From Mesorhizobium comanense (GTDB taxonomy: Bacteria > Pseudomonadota > Alphaproteobacteria > Rhizobiales > Rhizobiaceae): a stretch of 64,000 nt of DNA. The stretch's first letter is position 1. The number at the start of each line of letters is the position of its first letter. Both the position numbers and the translations under genes were made by a program. Under the pieces are notes generated by a model that was given only the letters and a program-made list of their open reading frames with translations, was not told where the DNA came from and did not search any database. The DNA lies in contig NZ_SCNN01000007.1 of the NCBI RefSeq assembly GCF_005503535.1, positions 248,001 to 312,000 on the forward strand. The letters run 5' to 3'. Shown here piece by piece: positions 28,051-36,257 of the stretch.

Positions 28051-28467
28051 AATTTCACACGATTTTCAGCGGTTGCGATGTTCGGGTTAAAATCAAGGCG
28101 GCCGCTAGCTGCCGCACGCCAGACAGAAATCAAAATGATGGTGGCGCGCCGAACAGGCCGAGCGCATTCCGATATGAATGAAGTTCCGGGCTGAAACGGC
28201 ATGCTTGGGCTTTGCCGCCACGCAGCCCACTAGCCCTGGGCAGGGATTTCGAATCCCAGCAGCCTGCATATCGCCCCCGCGAACACACCATTCTTGCGCT
28301 TGTCTGGCTCTGACTGTAGCCAACGCCGTTTGGATCTATTCATGCGGTATCGGCGTTGAAGAATGCAACGCAACAAATTGGTACGATTTTCCCGGCACTT
28401 AAACAGAACTTCGACGACACGCGCGTTCCATCGTTTTGAGGACGTATCTGACAAGGATTTATCGGCA
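28051..28467. promoter_or_regulatory. Divergent region between the secretion operon and its putative regulator
   Basis: About 417 bp with lower GC than the neighbours and no convincing gene. It must hold the promoters of the secretion operon (leftward) and of the regulator at 28468 (rightward). I found no strong palindrome or clear sigma70 boxes in it. The lower GC is consistent with a promoter region or with acquired DNA. Confidence 0.4.
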
Positions 28468-29376
28468 ATGGTGGCAACGACGAATGATAGCGAGGGTACC
28501 TTTTCGGGTTGGGCTCATGTGGAATACCGGTCGGCCGCGGAAATTCGAGGCAATCCTTCCTTTGAGGAAGCGCATGATTGCCTCGTGGATGGTCTGCTTT
28601 CGCTCTACGGTCAGAATCGCGTTCTTCTACGCGGCCTGATGGAGTTTGTGCGCGCCGTCTCCTTCATGGTCATTGTTTGCCTGGACGCACTCCACGACGC
28701 GGAGAACCCCTCGACTTGGGTGACGCTCGCGCGTCTGCGGACTTCGCTGAAGGCGATGGGCATAGACGATGCCCGCCGCGTCGCCAACATCGTCAATGGG
28801 CTTGAGCTCGACGGCTTTCTGAAACGCGAGGTTTCTCCCGTCGATCGTCGCATCCATATCCTCAAGCCAACCGAGAAGATGCTGGCCACGGATCGCGAAT
28901 GGCTTGCCGTGTTTCATGCGCCGCTGGCGCTGCTTTATCCCGGTGAGCCGGCCTTTGAGGCTGCGACCGCACGCGATCCAACCTATCAGGCAGCCTACCG
29001 TCGCATTTCTCTTTCCACGTTGGGCGTCGCCGACCAGATCAGCCGCAACAATCCAATCATTGGCTTCTTCCTCAGCCGCAATGTCGGCATCCGGGTTCTG
29101 ATGGCGCTGGCGGCAACGGTGCGCGGAAGGTCGCCGGCGAGAACGCCGCCGGGTTTCTATACCGCCGCTGCCGAGCGCGCCGGCGTATCGCGGACGCATG
29201 TCAGCAACCTGATGCGGGAGGCCGCCGAGCGCGGTCTCGTCCTGCTGTCCAACCCGGCCGGAGAGTATGTAGAGATGCTGCCCGCCCTGCAGGAGGCGTT
29301 GGCGCAGTGGATCGCCGACAGCCTGTCTGGTGTCGACCTTGTGTCGACCTTGGCAATGGACGAAATGCGTCGCTAG
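28468..29376 (+). CDS. Putative transcriptional regulator with two winged-helix segments
   Basis: The 302-residue protein starts at the ATG 28468-28470 with AAGGA ten bases before it; an alternative start lies at 28363. It is not a family I can name with confidence. Residues about 55-155 look MarR-like (RLRTSLKAMGIDDARRVANI, then GFLKREVSPVDRRIHILKPTEK, a helix-turn-helix plus wing). Residues about 205-275 hold a second helix-turn-helix (AAAERAGVSRTHVSNLMREA, then LVLLSNPAGEYVEML as wing). Two such modules in one chain are unusual. It diverges from the secretion operon, so it probably controls that operon; this is inference from position. Confidence 0.65.
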   Translation: MVATTNDSEGTFSGWAHVEYRSAAEIRGNPSFEEAHDCLVDGLLSLYGQNRVLLRGLMEFVRAVSFMVIVCLDALHDAENPSTWVTLARLRTSLKAMGIDDARRVANIVNGLELDGFLKREVSPVDRRIHILKPTEKMLATDREWLAVFHAPLALLYPGEPAFEAATARDPTYQAAYRRISLSTLGVADQISRNNPIIGFFLSRNVGIRVLMALAATVRGRSPARTPPGFYTAAAERAGVSRTHVSNLMREAAERGLVLLSNPAGEYVEMLPALQEALAQWIADSLSGVDLVSTLAMDEMRR

Positions 29377-29431
29377 TTCAAACCATCCCGTTTGCACGCC
29401 GTCAGCATGCCCTGGCGCCCCCGCAGAACCC

Positions 29432-29956
29432 TCAACTCAGTCCGAAATACAGGCGCTCTATCCGGTTGAGCACCAGGGACGGCTCACCGTCATAGTCGCG
29501 CCAGATCGGCTCTTCGCCTTCGACCTCGACGAAGATCCGCCATCTGCCGCCCGATTGGTTCAACTGGCAGGCCGGAAACATCATGTGATGATGCCAGGGC
29601 TTGCCGGAGGAGATGGCGGCCGCGATCCCGTCGAGCAGCGCGCGGTCGGCGTTCGCGATATCGCCGGCGGCCATTGCCTTGTCCAGGAGAGCATCGGCCC
29701 CATGCAGCAGGGCCAGCAGCTCCTTGTTCACGGCCACGGGCTTTTCGTCGAAGAAACTGCAGATCACACGGTCCTGGTCGGTGAGTTCGAGCAGGAAGGC
29801 GTAGGCCTGCCTGTCGGGGCTGAACGTGCAGCCGGGCGCGAGCACATGGAAATGCCATGCCTCGCCCGCGTCATGCGCGGCCCGCGCGGCGGCGGCCATC
29901 GATTGCTCATCCAGCGTTTCGAAGGCGAACCGATGCTCGTCGCATGCCTTGCACAT
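29432..29956 (-). CDS. Uncharacterised WHxH...WHHH-motif protein, paralogue 1
   Basis: A 174-residue soluble protein starts with MCKAC at 29954-29956. It shares its whole length with the protein at 47901-48443. Common landmarks are WHFHVLAPGC at 34-43, LLHGADALLDKA at 83-94, WHHHMMFPAC at 121-130 followed by QLN and GRWRIFVE, then the tail YDGEPSLVLNRIERLYF. The two His/Cys-rich motifs resemble each other, as if the protein were an internal duplication, and could ligate metal. I do not know a function. It follows the RidA-like gene after 16 bp in the operon that starts at 31150. Confidence 0.82.
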   Translation of the reverse strand: MCKACDEHRFAFETLDEQSMAAAARAAHDAGEAWHFHVLAPGCTFSPDRQAYAFLLELTDQDRVICSFFDEKPVAVNKELLALLHGADALLDKAMAAGDIANADRALLDGIAAAISSGKPWHHHMMFPACQLNQSGGRWRIFVEVEGEEPIWRDYDGEPSLVLNRIERLYFGLS

Positions 29957-29972
29957 CGCCGTCGCTCCCGTG

Positions 29973-30362
29973 TCACTCGCAGCCGATGACGGCGACCGCG
30001 GCGATCTCGACCAGCACGCCGGGAACCGGGAAGGCAACGACGAGCGCAGCGTTGGTCGGCAGGACGTCCTTGAAGATCACCCCGAGTTCCGGTCCGACCT
30101 CCTTGAAAACCTCCGGCGCGCTGACATAGGTGGTGATCTGGACGATGTCCTTGAGCGAACCGCCCGCCGCCTTCAGCGCCGGTTCGAAATTCTTGATGAT
30201 CTGACGCAACTGGCCGACGGCATCCTCGGGCATCTTGCCCGCTGCGTAGTCCATGCCGATCGTGCCCGAAATATAGAGCGTATCGCCCGCCTTGACGGCG
30301 CGCGAATAGCCGTATGCCTTCTCGAACTGGGAGCCCGAGGAAATATTCTGCCGCTTGACCAT
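29973..30362 (-). CDS. RidA/YjgF-family protein lacking the catalytic arginine
   Basis: This 129-residue protein has the Rid fold, with KAGDTLYISGTIGMD at 24-38 and the C-terminal VEIAAVAVIG strand. In true RidA enamine/imine deaminases the segment before the last strands reads PARxxVEV; here it reads PTNAALVV, so the substrate-binding arginine is replaced by N104. It therefore probably belongs to a Rid subfamily without classical imine deaminase activity. The start is the ATG at 30360-30362. It lies between an SDR and the WHxH protein in a three-gene operon. The role may be handling of another reactive intermediate. Confidence 0.88.
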   Translation of the reverse strand: MVKRQNISSGSQFEKAYGYSRAVKAGDTLYISGTIGMDYAAGKMPEDAVGQLRQIIKNFEPALKAAGGSLKDIVQITTYVSAPEVFKEVGPELGVIFKDVLPTNAALVVAFPVPGVLVEIAAVAVIGCE

Positions 30363-30385
30363 TTTTTCTCCGATCGATGGTTCGT

Positions 30386-31150
30386 TCACATGAGATAGCC
30401 GTTCGCCAGCCAGCCACCATCCACCCTGAGATGATGGCCGGTGACCATTCCTGCTTCCTGGCCGACAAGGAAGCCGCAGGCAGCAGCCACCTCTTCCGGC
30501 TCCGCGAGGCGCCTGAGCGGCGTGCGGCGCGACACGGCGTCGACATTGTAGATGCCGCGGTCGATGAGGCCCTGCACCATGGGCGTGCGCGTTCCGGTCG
30601 GCACGACGCTGTTGACGCGAATGTTGAGCGGACCCCATTCGACCGCGAGCGAGTCCGTCAGCGCGACGACGGCGCCCTTGGAGGCACAATAGGCCGTCCG
30701 GTTCGGGGCGCCCTGAAACCCGTAGACGGAACTGATGTTGACGATGGCGCCGCCGCCATTCACCGCCATGTGCCGCGCCGCTGCCTGGGAAACGATCCAG
30801 GTGCCGGTGAGGTTGATGTCAAGCACGCGCCGGAAGGTTTCAATGGACCCTTCGAGCGCCGGCTCGACCACGACGACGCCGGCTGAATTGACGACGGCGT
30901 CGATGCCGCCATAGCAGCCGATCATGTCATCCACGGCCTCCTTCACCGCTGCTTCGTCGGTAACCGAGAGATGACGCAGAACCACGTCGCCGGCCTGGGC
31001 AAGGTCGGGCACGCTCGCTTCAAGCGGCGAGCCGGGCAGGTCGACCAGATACAGCCTGGCGCCCTCCCGAGCGAAGAAACGCGCCGTCGCCAAGCCGATC
31101 CCGCCAGCCGCACCGGTCACGAGAATGCGTTTGTCCTGATGGCGTTTCAT
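30386..31150 (-). CDS. Short-chain dehydrogenase/reductase (SDR)
   Basis: This 254-residue classical SDR has GAAGGIG at about 13-19 as the NAD(P) motif, the NSAG motif at about 88-91, a catalytic Ser in the NISSVYG segment and YCASK as the catalytic Tyr-x3-Lys motif. AGAGGAAAACTT precedes the ATG. It heads the operon SDR - RidA-like - WHxH protein, with one AT-rich operator site at 31170-31184 just upstream. The substrate is unknown; the context suggests an alcohol or keto intermediate of the 29.4-49.3 kb catabolic region. Confidence 0.92.
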   Translation of the reverse strand: MKRHQDKRILVTGAAGGIGLATARFFAREGARLYLVDLPGSPLEASVPDLAQAGDVVLRHLSVTDEAAVKEAVDDMIGCYGGIDAVVNSAGVVVVEPALEGSIETFRRVLDINLTGTWIVSQAAARHMAVNGGGAIVNISSVYGFQGAPNRTAYCASKGAVVALTDSLAVEWGPLNIRVNSVVPTGTRTPMVQGLIDRGIYNVDAVSRRTPLRRLAEPEEVAAACGFLVGQEAGMVTGHHLRVDGGWLANGYLM

Positions 31151-31455
31151 AAGTTTTCCTCTGTCGTTTTATATAACAAATTACATTTTAGACCTGTTGG
31201 CAAGACGGGAGCCGTGGGTAGCTCGCAGTCCCATCGGCGCCTCTGGGGGCGTCACAAATCAATACGCACTCTAAAGAATACCCTTTAATATCAGATCATT
31301 ACCGTATTACATGCTGCTCGATACCGGCTTGATCGCAAAACTCCGTTTGACAGCGCCGCAAAAATTTTATTTGATATAACAAAATGAGGAGTTCGGGGGA
31401 AACCCGACACAAGGAGCCCGTGCGCAATGCGCCGGCACAGATAGGGGAATAAGAC
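31151..31455. promoter_or_regulatory. Divergent promoter region with two TATAACAAA-type operator sites
   Basis: These 305 bp separate the SDR operon from the ABC-transporter operon. ATATAACAAATTAC at 31171-31184 lies 20 bp upstream of the SDR start. TTTGATATAACAAA at 31370-31383 is a near-palindrome 73 bp before the binding-protein start. TTGACA at 31347-31352 is spaced 17 bp from TTTGAT at 31370-31375, so the second site would cover a -10 box. The middle of the region has no recognisable gene. Confidence 0.65.
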
Positions 31456-32310
31456 ATGGAAATCGCAAGTTTATGGAAACAGGCCGTTGCGCGCTGCGCA
31501 CGCGGCGCACGTTCGGGCCTGATCGGCCTCCTGGTCGTCGCCGGTGGGATGCACATCGCCCCGGCAATGGCCGACGGCTTCTGGAAGGAAGTGCAGAATC
31601 GCGGCGCGCTGCGCTGCGCGGCGGCGATTTCTCCGCCCTATGTGATGAAGGACCTGAAGACCGGCGAATATGGCGGCGCCTATCTCGACCTTTGCAAGGA
31701 GTTCGCCGATGTGCTGAAGGTGAAGGTCCAGTTCGTCGACACGACCTGGGACAACATCGTGGCCGGCCTGCAGGCGGGCAAATGGGACATGTCCCCTGCC
31801 CTCAATCGCACGCCAGCCCGCGCCCTCGTCATCAACTACAGCACGGTCGCCGGCTATGATGAAATGAACTTCGCCTACATGCTCGCCAACGACAAGGTGA
31901 AGGACCCGGCGGCGGACCTGTCGACCTTCGACAAGCCTGGCATCCGCGTCGGCGTGATGTCCGGCTCGGCTCAGGACCACAAGGTCACGGACCGCTTCAA
32001 GCAGGCCGAGATCGTGCGCCTTCCCGACGCCAACGGCCTGAACCTCGCCCTGCTGTCCGGCCGCGTCGACGTCGCCGGCGCCGATTCGACCACCAACCTG
32101 CTGCTCAAGACGGCCAATCCCGACAAAGTCGGCCTCGTCGAAGCCGTGCCCGCCTTGATGAAGCAGGGCATCAGCTTCGGCCTGCCGCCGACGATCTCGC
32201 AGCGCGACCTCGACGTGCTCAACATCTTCCTCGAGGAGAAAGTGGCGTTGGGCGAGGTCGACCGCGATCTGAAGCACTGGAGCGAGATCTATCTCGCCGG
32301 CGCGAAGTAA
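31456..32310 (+). CDS. Polar amino-acid-type ABC transporter substrate-binding protein
   Basis: This 284-residue periplasmic protein has a signal peptide with an Arg-rich start and hydrophobic core (GLIGLLVVAGGMHIAPAMA, cleavage before DGFWKE). The mature chain is a type II fold of the amino-acid family: LRCAAAISPPYVMKD as the first strand, then GGAYLDLCKEFADVL and VDTTWDNIVAGLQAGKWDM. AGGGGAATAAGAC precedes the ATG. It is the first of four transporter genes, and an inverted repeat follows it at 32328-32355. The ligand is unknown; the surrounding oxidases and demethylase suggest an amino- or imino-acid derivative. Confidence 0.92.
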   Translation: MEIASLWKQAVARCARGARSGLIGLLVVAGGMHIAPAMADGFWKEVQNRGALRCAAAISPPYVMKDLKTGEYGGAYLDLCKEFADVLKVKVQFVDTTWDNIVAGLQAGKWDMSPALNRTPARALVINYSTVAGYDEMNFAYMLANDKVKDPAADLSTFDKPGIRVGVMSGSAQDHKVTDRFKQAEIVRLPDANGLNLALLSGRVDVAGADSTTNLLLKTANPDKVGLVEAVPALMKQGISFGLPPTISQRDLDVLNIFLEEKVALGEVDRDLKHWSEIYLAGAK

Positions 32311-32327
32311 GCCAAATTCCGCCCTGC

Positions 32328-32355
32328 AACGGATGCCGCTGAGGCGGCATCCGTT
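32328..32355 (+). terminator. Intercistronic hairpin after the binding-protein gene
   Basis: A perfect 12-bp stem (AACGGATGCCGC at 32328-32339 with its complement at 32344-32355) encloses a TGAG loop and is followed by TTC. It sits between the binding-protein stop and the ATPase Shine-Dalgarno. It probably acts as a partial terminator or mRNA stabiliser that keeps binding-protein mRNA in excess. Confidence 0.65.
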
Positions 32356-32384
32356 TTCATTCCAGAACAAGGAGGGGTGGCCGC

Positions 32385-33161
32385 GTGTCGTCTTGTTTCC
32401 TGAAAGTGCAGAACCTGCGCAAGTCCTATGGCGGACTGGTGCATGTGCTGGACGGCATGAACTTCCAGATGGAGCCGAAGGAGCGCATCGTCGTCATCGG
32501 CCCAAGCGGCAGCGGCAAGAGCACGCTTCTGCGCTGCATCATGGGCCTGGAGAAGATCGACGACGGCCGCATCGAATTCGAAGGCGCACGCTACATCGAG
32601 GCGCAGGCGAACCGCCGCAAGGACAATCTGGTCGACACGGCCGTGCGCGCCAAGATCGGCATGGTCTTCCAGCACTACACGCTGTTTCCGCATCTGACGG
32701 TCCTCGGCAATCTGGTGCTTTCGCCGATCCGGGCGCGCGGCGAAAGCCGGGCGTCGGCCACCGAGCGCGCCATGCAACTGCTCAAGCGGCTCGGCCTCGA
32801 TAACCGCGCCAATGCCTATCCCGGCATGTTGTCGGGCGGCCAGAAGCAGCGTGTGGCGATCGCGCGCGCATTGCTTCTGGACCCCAAGATCATGCTGTTC
32901 GACGAGGTGACCTCGGCGCTCGATCCGGAGCTGGTGGCGGAGGTCGAGGGTCTGATGCTCGAACTCGCCGAACAGAAGATGTCGATGATGATCGTCACCC
33001 ATGACATGTGGTTCGCCAAGCGCATCGCCACGCGGGTGATCTTCTGCGCCGACGGCCATATCGTCGAGGACGCGCCGCCGGCGAAGATCTTCTCCGATCC
33101 GGCCGAGCCCCGGACGGCGGATTTCCTGAAGAAGGTCCTGCACGTCGACACGGTCTCCTGA
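32385..33161 (+). CDS. Polar amino-acid-type ABC transporter ATP-binding protein
   Basis: The 258-residue ATPase has Walker A GPSGSGKST, the signature [15 protein letters not shown] and Walker [15 protein letters not shown], the exact wording of GlnQ/HisP-type proteins, plus the H-loop in IVTHDMWFAKRI. It starts with GTG at 32385-32387 behind a strong AAGGAGG. It carries a short insertion (YIEAQANRRKDNLVDTAVRAK) before the Q-loop, also seen in some EhuA-like members. It pairs with the two permeases downstream. Confidence 0.94.
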   Translation: MSSCFLKVQNLRKSYGGLVHVLDGMNFQMEPKERIVVIGPSGSGKSTLLRCIMGLEKIDDGRIEFEGARYIEAQANRRKDNLVDTAVRAKIGMVFQHYTLFPHLTVLGNLVLSPIRARGESRASATERAMQLLKRLGLDNRANAYPGMLSGGQKQRVAIARALLLDPKIMLFDEVTSALDPELVAEVEGLMLELAEQKMSMMIVTHDMWFAKRIATRVIFCADGHIVEDAPPAKIFSDPAEPRTADFLKKVLHVDTVS

Positions 33162-33170
33162 GGGGCAGCA

Positions 33171-33842
33171 ATGAACGGTTACACCTGGGATTCATCCGTC
33201 GTCTTCTCGAGCCTGCCGCAGCTGATGAGCGGGCTGGCCGTCACGCTGCAGCTCACGGGGATCTGCGCGGTCATCGGCCTCGTCGGCGGTTTCCTGGTCT
33301 GTCTTATGGCGATGAGCCGCATCCTGCCGCTGCGCTGGATCGCGGTCATCTTCATCGAGCTGTTCCGCTGCACGCCGGCGCTGGTGCAGATCATCTGGAT
33401 CTTCTACTGCGTGCCCTTCTTCTTCGGCATCTTCATGGATCCCTTCACCATGGCGGTGCTGGCGCTCGGCATGAACATCACCGCCTTCAACGCGGAAGCC
33501 TACAGGGCCGCGATCCAGGCCATCCCATCCTCCCATTACGACGCCTGCACGGCGCTTGGACTGTCGTCCCTGAAGAGGACGATCTATGTCATCCTGCCCC
33601 AGGCGGTGCTGCTTGCCATTCCGGTGCTGCTCACCAACACGATCGGCCTGCTGCAGCAGACAGCGCTCGTCGCCATCGTGGCGATCAGCGACCTGATGTA
33701 CCAGGGCAAGAGCCTGGCGACGCAGACCTACCGGCCGATCGAGATCTATTCGACCGTCGCCTTCATCTATTTCATCCTCTCGCTGCCGCTCTCCCAGGTC
33801 GTCGGCTTCTGCGAGAAGCGGCTGCGCGCCCGGCTGGCCTGA
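33171..33842 (+). CDS. Polar amino-acid-type ABC transporter permease 1
   Basis: This 223-residue inner-membrane protein of the HisM/GlnP family has the family EAA-type loop AYRAAIQAIPSSHYDACTALGLSS and the FIELFRCTPALVQIIW segment near the second membrane helix. Its start follows AGGGGCAGCA, 9 bp after the ATPase stop. It probably forms a heterodimeric channel with the permease encoded directly downstream. The usual Arg-Gly-Thr-Pro of the FRGTP motif is FRCTP here. Confidence 0.93.
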   Translation: MNGYTWDSSVVFSSLPQLMSGLAVTLQLTGICAVIGLVGGFLVCLMAMSRILPLRWIAVIFIELFRCTPALVQIIWIFYCVPFFFGIFMDPFTMAVLALGMNITAFNAEAYRAAIQAIPSSHYDACTALGLSSLKRTIYVILPQAVLLAIPVLLTNTIGLLQQTALVAIVAISDLMYQGKSLATQTYRPIEIYSTVAFIYFILSLPLSQVVGFCEKRLRARLA

Positions 33843-33853
33843 GGAGCGAAACC

Positions 33854-34525
33854 ATGAACCTGGCAACCTCGCTCTCCTTCCTCTACGACTACCGGCTGGC
33901 GCTGTTCACCGGGCTCGGCAACACGCTCTATTTCACGTCGCTCGGGCTGGCCATCGGCCTGCCGCTCGGCTTCATCGTCAGCATCATCCGGCAGAGCGGC
34001 CATCCGATCCTGAAGGCGATCGCCACGACCTATGTCGAGATATTCCGCGGCACGCCGGTGCTGGTGCAACTGTTCTGGTTCTTCTTCTGCCTGCCGGCTC
34101 TGCTTGGCGTCGATCTCGGCAATGTCACCTCGACCATCACCACGCTCGCCCTCTACATGGGCGCCATTTCCAGCGAGAGCTGCCGCGCCGCCTTGAAGTC
34201 GATCGGCGCCGAGCAGCGCGACGCGTGCATCGCGCTCGGCCTGCCTGCCCGCGTCAGCGTCCCTTATGTCATCTTGCCGCAGACCATCATGCGCGCGGTG
34301 CCGACGCTTCTGTCCAACTGCGTGACCCTGTTCAAGGAAAGCGCGCTGGTTTCGGCGGTCGGCATGGCCGACCTGATGTACCAGGGCCAGATGATCGCCG
34401 ACTCCACCGCGCGGCCCATCGAGATCCTGACCGCCACCGCGTTGATCTACTTCTTCATCGCCTTCAGCGTCACCCGCATCGTAACCTATTACGAGCAGAG
34501 CTTCCTCAAGCGCCTGAAGCTCTGA
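33854..34525 (+). CDS. Polar amino-acid-type ABC transporter permease 2
   Basis: The 223-residue protein has the same fold as its neighbour: YVEIFRGTPVLVQLFWFFF, then the loop SCRAALKSIGAEQRDACIALGLPA, then FKESALVSAVGMADLMYQGQ. The ATG at 33854-33856 follows GAGGAG; a much longer frame to the left only shadows the ATPase and permease 1. It is the last gene of the transporter operon and is followed by a terminator-like hairpin at 34578-34607. Confidence 0.94.
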   Translation: MNLATSLSFLYDYRLALFTGLGNTLYFTSLGLAIGLPLGFIVSIIRQSGHPILKAIATTYVEIFRGTPVLVQLFWFFFCLPALLGVDLGNVTSTITTLALYMGAISSESCRAALKSIGAEQRDACIALGLPARVSVPYVILPQTIMRAVPTLLSNCVTLFKESALVSAVGMADLMYQGQMIADSTARPIEILTATALIYFFIAFSVTRIVTYYEQSFLKRLKL

Positions 34526-34577
34526 CGCGACGGGCTCTGGATCTTTGCGGGCGACGCGATCTCGAAGACACAATGAA

Positions 34578-34607
34578 AACGCCGCGGTCCGGAAGGGCCG
34601 CGGCGTT
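34578..34607. terminator. Bidirectional terminator between convergent operons
   Basis: A 13-bp stem with one G-T pair (AACGCCGCGGTCC against GGGCCGCGGCGTT) closes a GGAA loop. It lies between the stop of the plus-strand permease and the stop of the minus-strand gene at 34639. Read on the minus strand it is followed by TTTTC, and on the plus strand by a shorter T-containing tail. Confidence 0.7.
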
Positions 34608-34638
34608 GCTTGTCGTCAGCGCATCGGCGCGTGTTTGA

Positions 34639-35526
34639 CTACCTGACGCCTTGCCGGCCGAGCGATGCCAGCGTCGCGGCATTGAGAGCGCTCCAGGGAA
34701 TGTAGGCGTCGAGCCAGGCGGCTGCGCGGCCGGTATAGAGGATCAGCTCGTCAAGCACATCGGCCACCGCATCCGGATCGGCAAGCAGCGGCTTTGCGCT
34801 CTCGAGCAGGCTGCCCGCCGCATGCAGACCGCAGAAGCCGTCGATGCGCGCATTGAAGGCATCGATCAGGAAGGCCATGACCTTGGCGCGGTCGCCGCCG
34901 CCAATGCCGTATTTCGGATCCCGCAGCCGCCACAGCAATTCGTGCAGCTTGCGAAACTCGCCTTCAGCCATGGCCAGCGGGCCGTAAGGCAGCATCATGC
35001 CGTCGCGCTTGAGCAGCGTGAACATCTCGTCGGGAGCCGCCGTCCACAGTGCCTTGCGCGCCTCTCGCAATGCGACAAGGCCCGGCGAGGCAAGCGGCTT
35101 CTCCGGGGTCGCCAGCGCCAGAGCGTCATCGCCGGCCTTCAGCTCCGCGAACAACAGCTCCTGGCCGTGGCTTTCGACGACGCGGCGGCCAAAGGCCTTG
35201 AGCCAGCCGATGTCGCCCGTTAGCCGGCCAAGCACGCAAACCTGCGCCTTCTCGGCCTGCAGCTCGCCGTAGATGAGCTCGAGGAACTGTCGTTCTGGCC
35301 AGTAGAGGAAGGTGCCGGCCGGAAGGGTGAGGATATCCTGCGCCTTCTCGATGTCGGCCAGCAACGGCGCATGCCAGAAGATGTGCTGGCCAGCAATCTT
35401 GGCACAATGGATGTCGATCCTGGCCGGCAATGAGGCGACGAGCTTGCCGATCGTACGCGGCGCCAGATCCGGATAGAGTTCGATCTCGTGCGAGACCCCG
35501 TCCAGGGTGAAGAAAACGCAAGCCAT
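34639..35526 (-). CDS. DUF3830-type cyclophilin-like protein with a helical C-terminal extension
   Basis: This 295-residue protein begins with a segment like the cyclophilin-fold DUF3830 family (LDGVSHEIELYPDLAPRTIGKLVASLP, then AGQHIFWHAPLL and PAGTFLYWPERQFLELIYG), covering about residues 1-115. The remaining 180 residues are mostly helical and not familiar. The usual DUF3830 protein is about 150 residues, so this one is about twice as long. It is the last gene of the operon that starts at 39516, 7 bp after an SDR. Function unknown; its position suggests a role in the same catabolic pathway. Confidence 0.72.
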   Translation of the reverse strand: MACVFFTLDGVSHEIELYPDLAPRTIGKLVASLPARIDIHCAKIAGQHIFWHAPLLADIEKAQDILTLPAGTFLYWPERQFLELIYGELQAEKAQVCVLGRLTGDIGWLKAFGRRVVESHGQELLFAELKAGDDALALATPEKPLASPGLVALREARKALWTAAPDEMFTLLKRDGMMLPYGPLAMAEGEFRKLHELLWRLRDPKYGIGGGDRAKVMAFLIDAFNARIDGFCGLHAAGSLLESAKPLLADPDAVADVLDELILYTGRAAAWLDAYIPWSALNAATLASLGRQGVR

Positions 35527-35533
35527 GTGAACC

Positions 35534-36244
35534 TCACTGTCTGGAAAAATGCGAGCCGCCGACGGTCTGCCGCGTCGGCATCATCTCGATCGTGGAAAGG
35601 TCGACGGAAGGCGGGCTGGTGACCGCATGCAGGACCGTGTCCGCGACGTTTTCGGGCAGCAGGCATTCGTAGCCGTCATACAAATCCTCCCCGCTGGCGA
35701 GTTGCTCGTGGATGCCGGTGCGTACGCGGCCGAGCAGTATCTCGCAGACGCGCAGACCGGAGCCGCGAAGGTCGTATCTGAGGTTCGCGGCCATGGAATG
35801 CAGGGCAGCCTTTGTGGCGCTGTATAATGCCGGGCCGGTGCCGGGCGCCGTGCCGCAGATCGAGCCGAGCAAAACGATCGTTCCCCTGTCGCGGCGGCGC
35901 ATCGACGGCACGACCTCGCGAAGGACGTTCACCGTTCCCAGGATGTTGACGGAGACCAGCCTGGCCGCCAGCTCGTCCGGAGTTTCGTAAAGCGGCAGTT
36001 GCGGGCCGAGGACGCCGGCGGCATGCACCAGCACGTCGGCTTCGATCCCGGCAAGCGCGGCCTGCGTTGCACCGGCATCGCCGATATCGAGCGCCAGCGT
36101 GCGGCAGCCGGTCTCCTCCAGCACCGAGAGCTGCTGTGGTTTCGTGCCCAGCGCCAGGACGGAAAAGCCCGTTTGCGCCAACCGGTCGACGATCGCCTTG
36201 CCGATGCCGCCGGTCGCGCCCGTCACAATCGCCGTCGCCTTCAT
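35534..36244 (-). CDS. Short-chain dehydrogenase/reductase (SDR)
   Basis: The 236-residue protein has GATGGIG at residues 9-15, an HAAG motif in place of NNAG (VLVHAAGVLG), SICGT and YSATK as the catalytic Tyr-x3-Lys. It is similar in layout to the SDR at 41808-42560: both end with a segment like EDLYDGYECLLPENVADTVLHAVTSPPSVDLSTIEMMPTRQ, so the two are paralogues. It is the fourth gene of the operon with the 2-oxoacid dehydrogenase subunits, 13 bp after the E2 gene. AGAGGCGCC precedes the start. Confidence 0.92.
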   Translation of the reverse strand: MKATAIVTGATGGIGKAIVDRLAQTGFSVLALGTKPQQLSVLEETGCRTLALDIGDAGATQAALAGIEADVLVHAAGVLGPQLPLYETPDELAARLVSVNILGTVNVLREVVPSMRRRDRGTIVLLGSICGTAPGTGPALYSATKAALHSMAANLRYDLRGSGLRVCEILLGRVRTGIHEQLASGEDLYDGYECLLPENVADTVLHAVTSPPSVDLSTIEMMPTRQTVGGSHFSRQ

Positions 36245-36257
36245 GGCGCCTCTACCT

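Noticed and set aside
33008-33853. A long upstream extension of the second permease
   Set aside because: It only reads permease 1 and the ATPase end in another frame; the real start at 33854 has its own GAGGAG.
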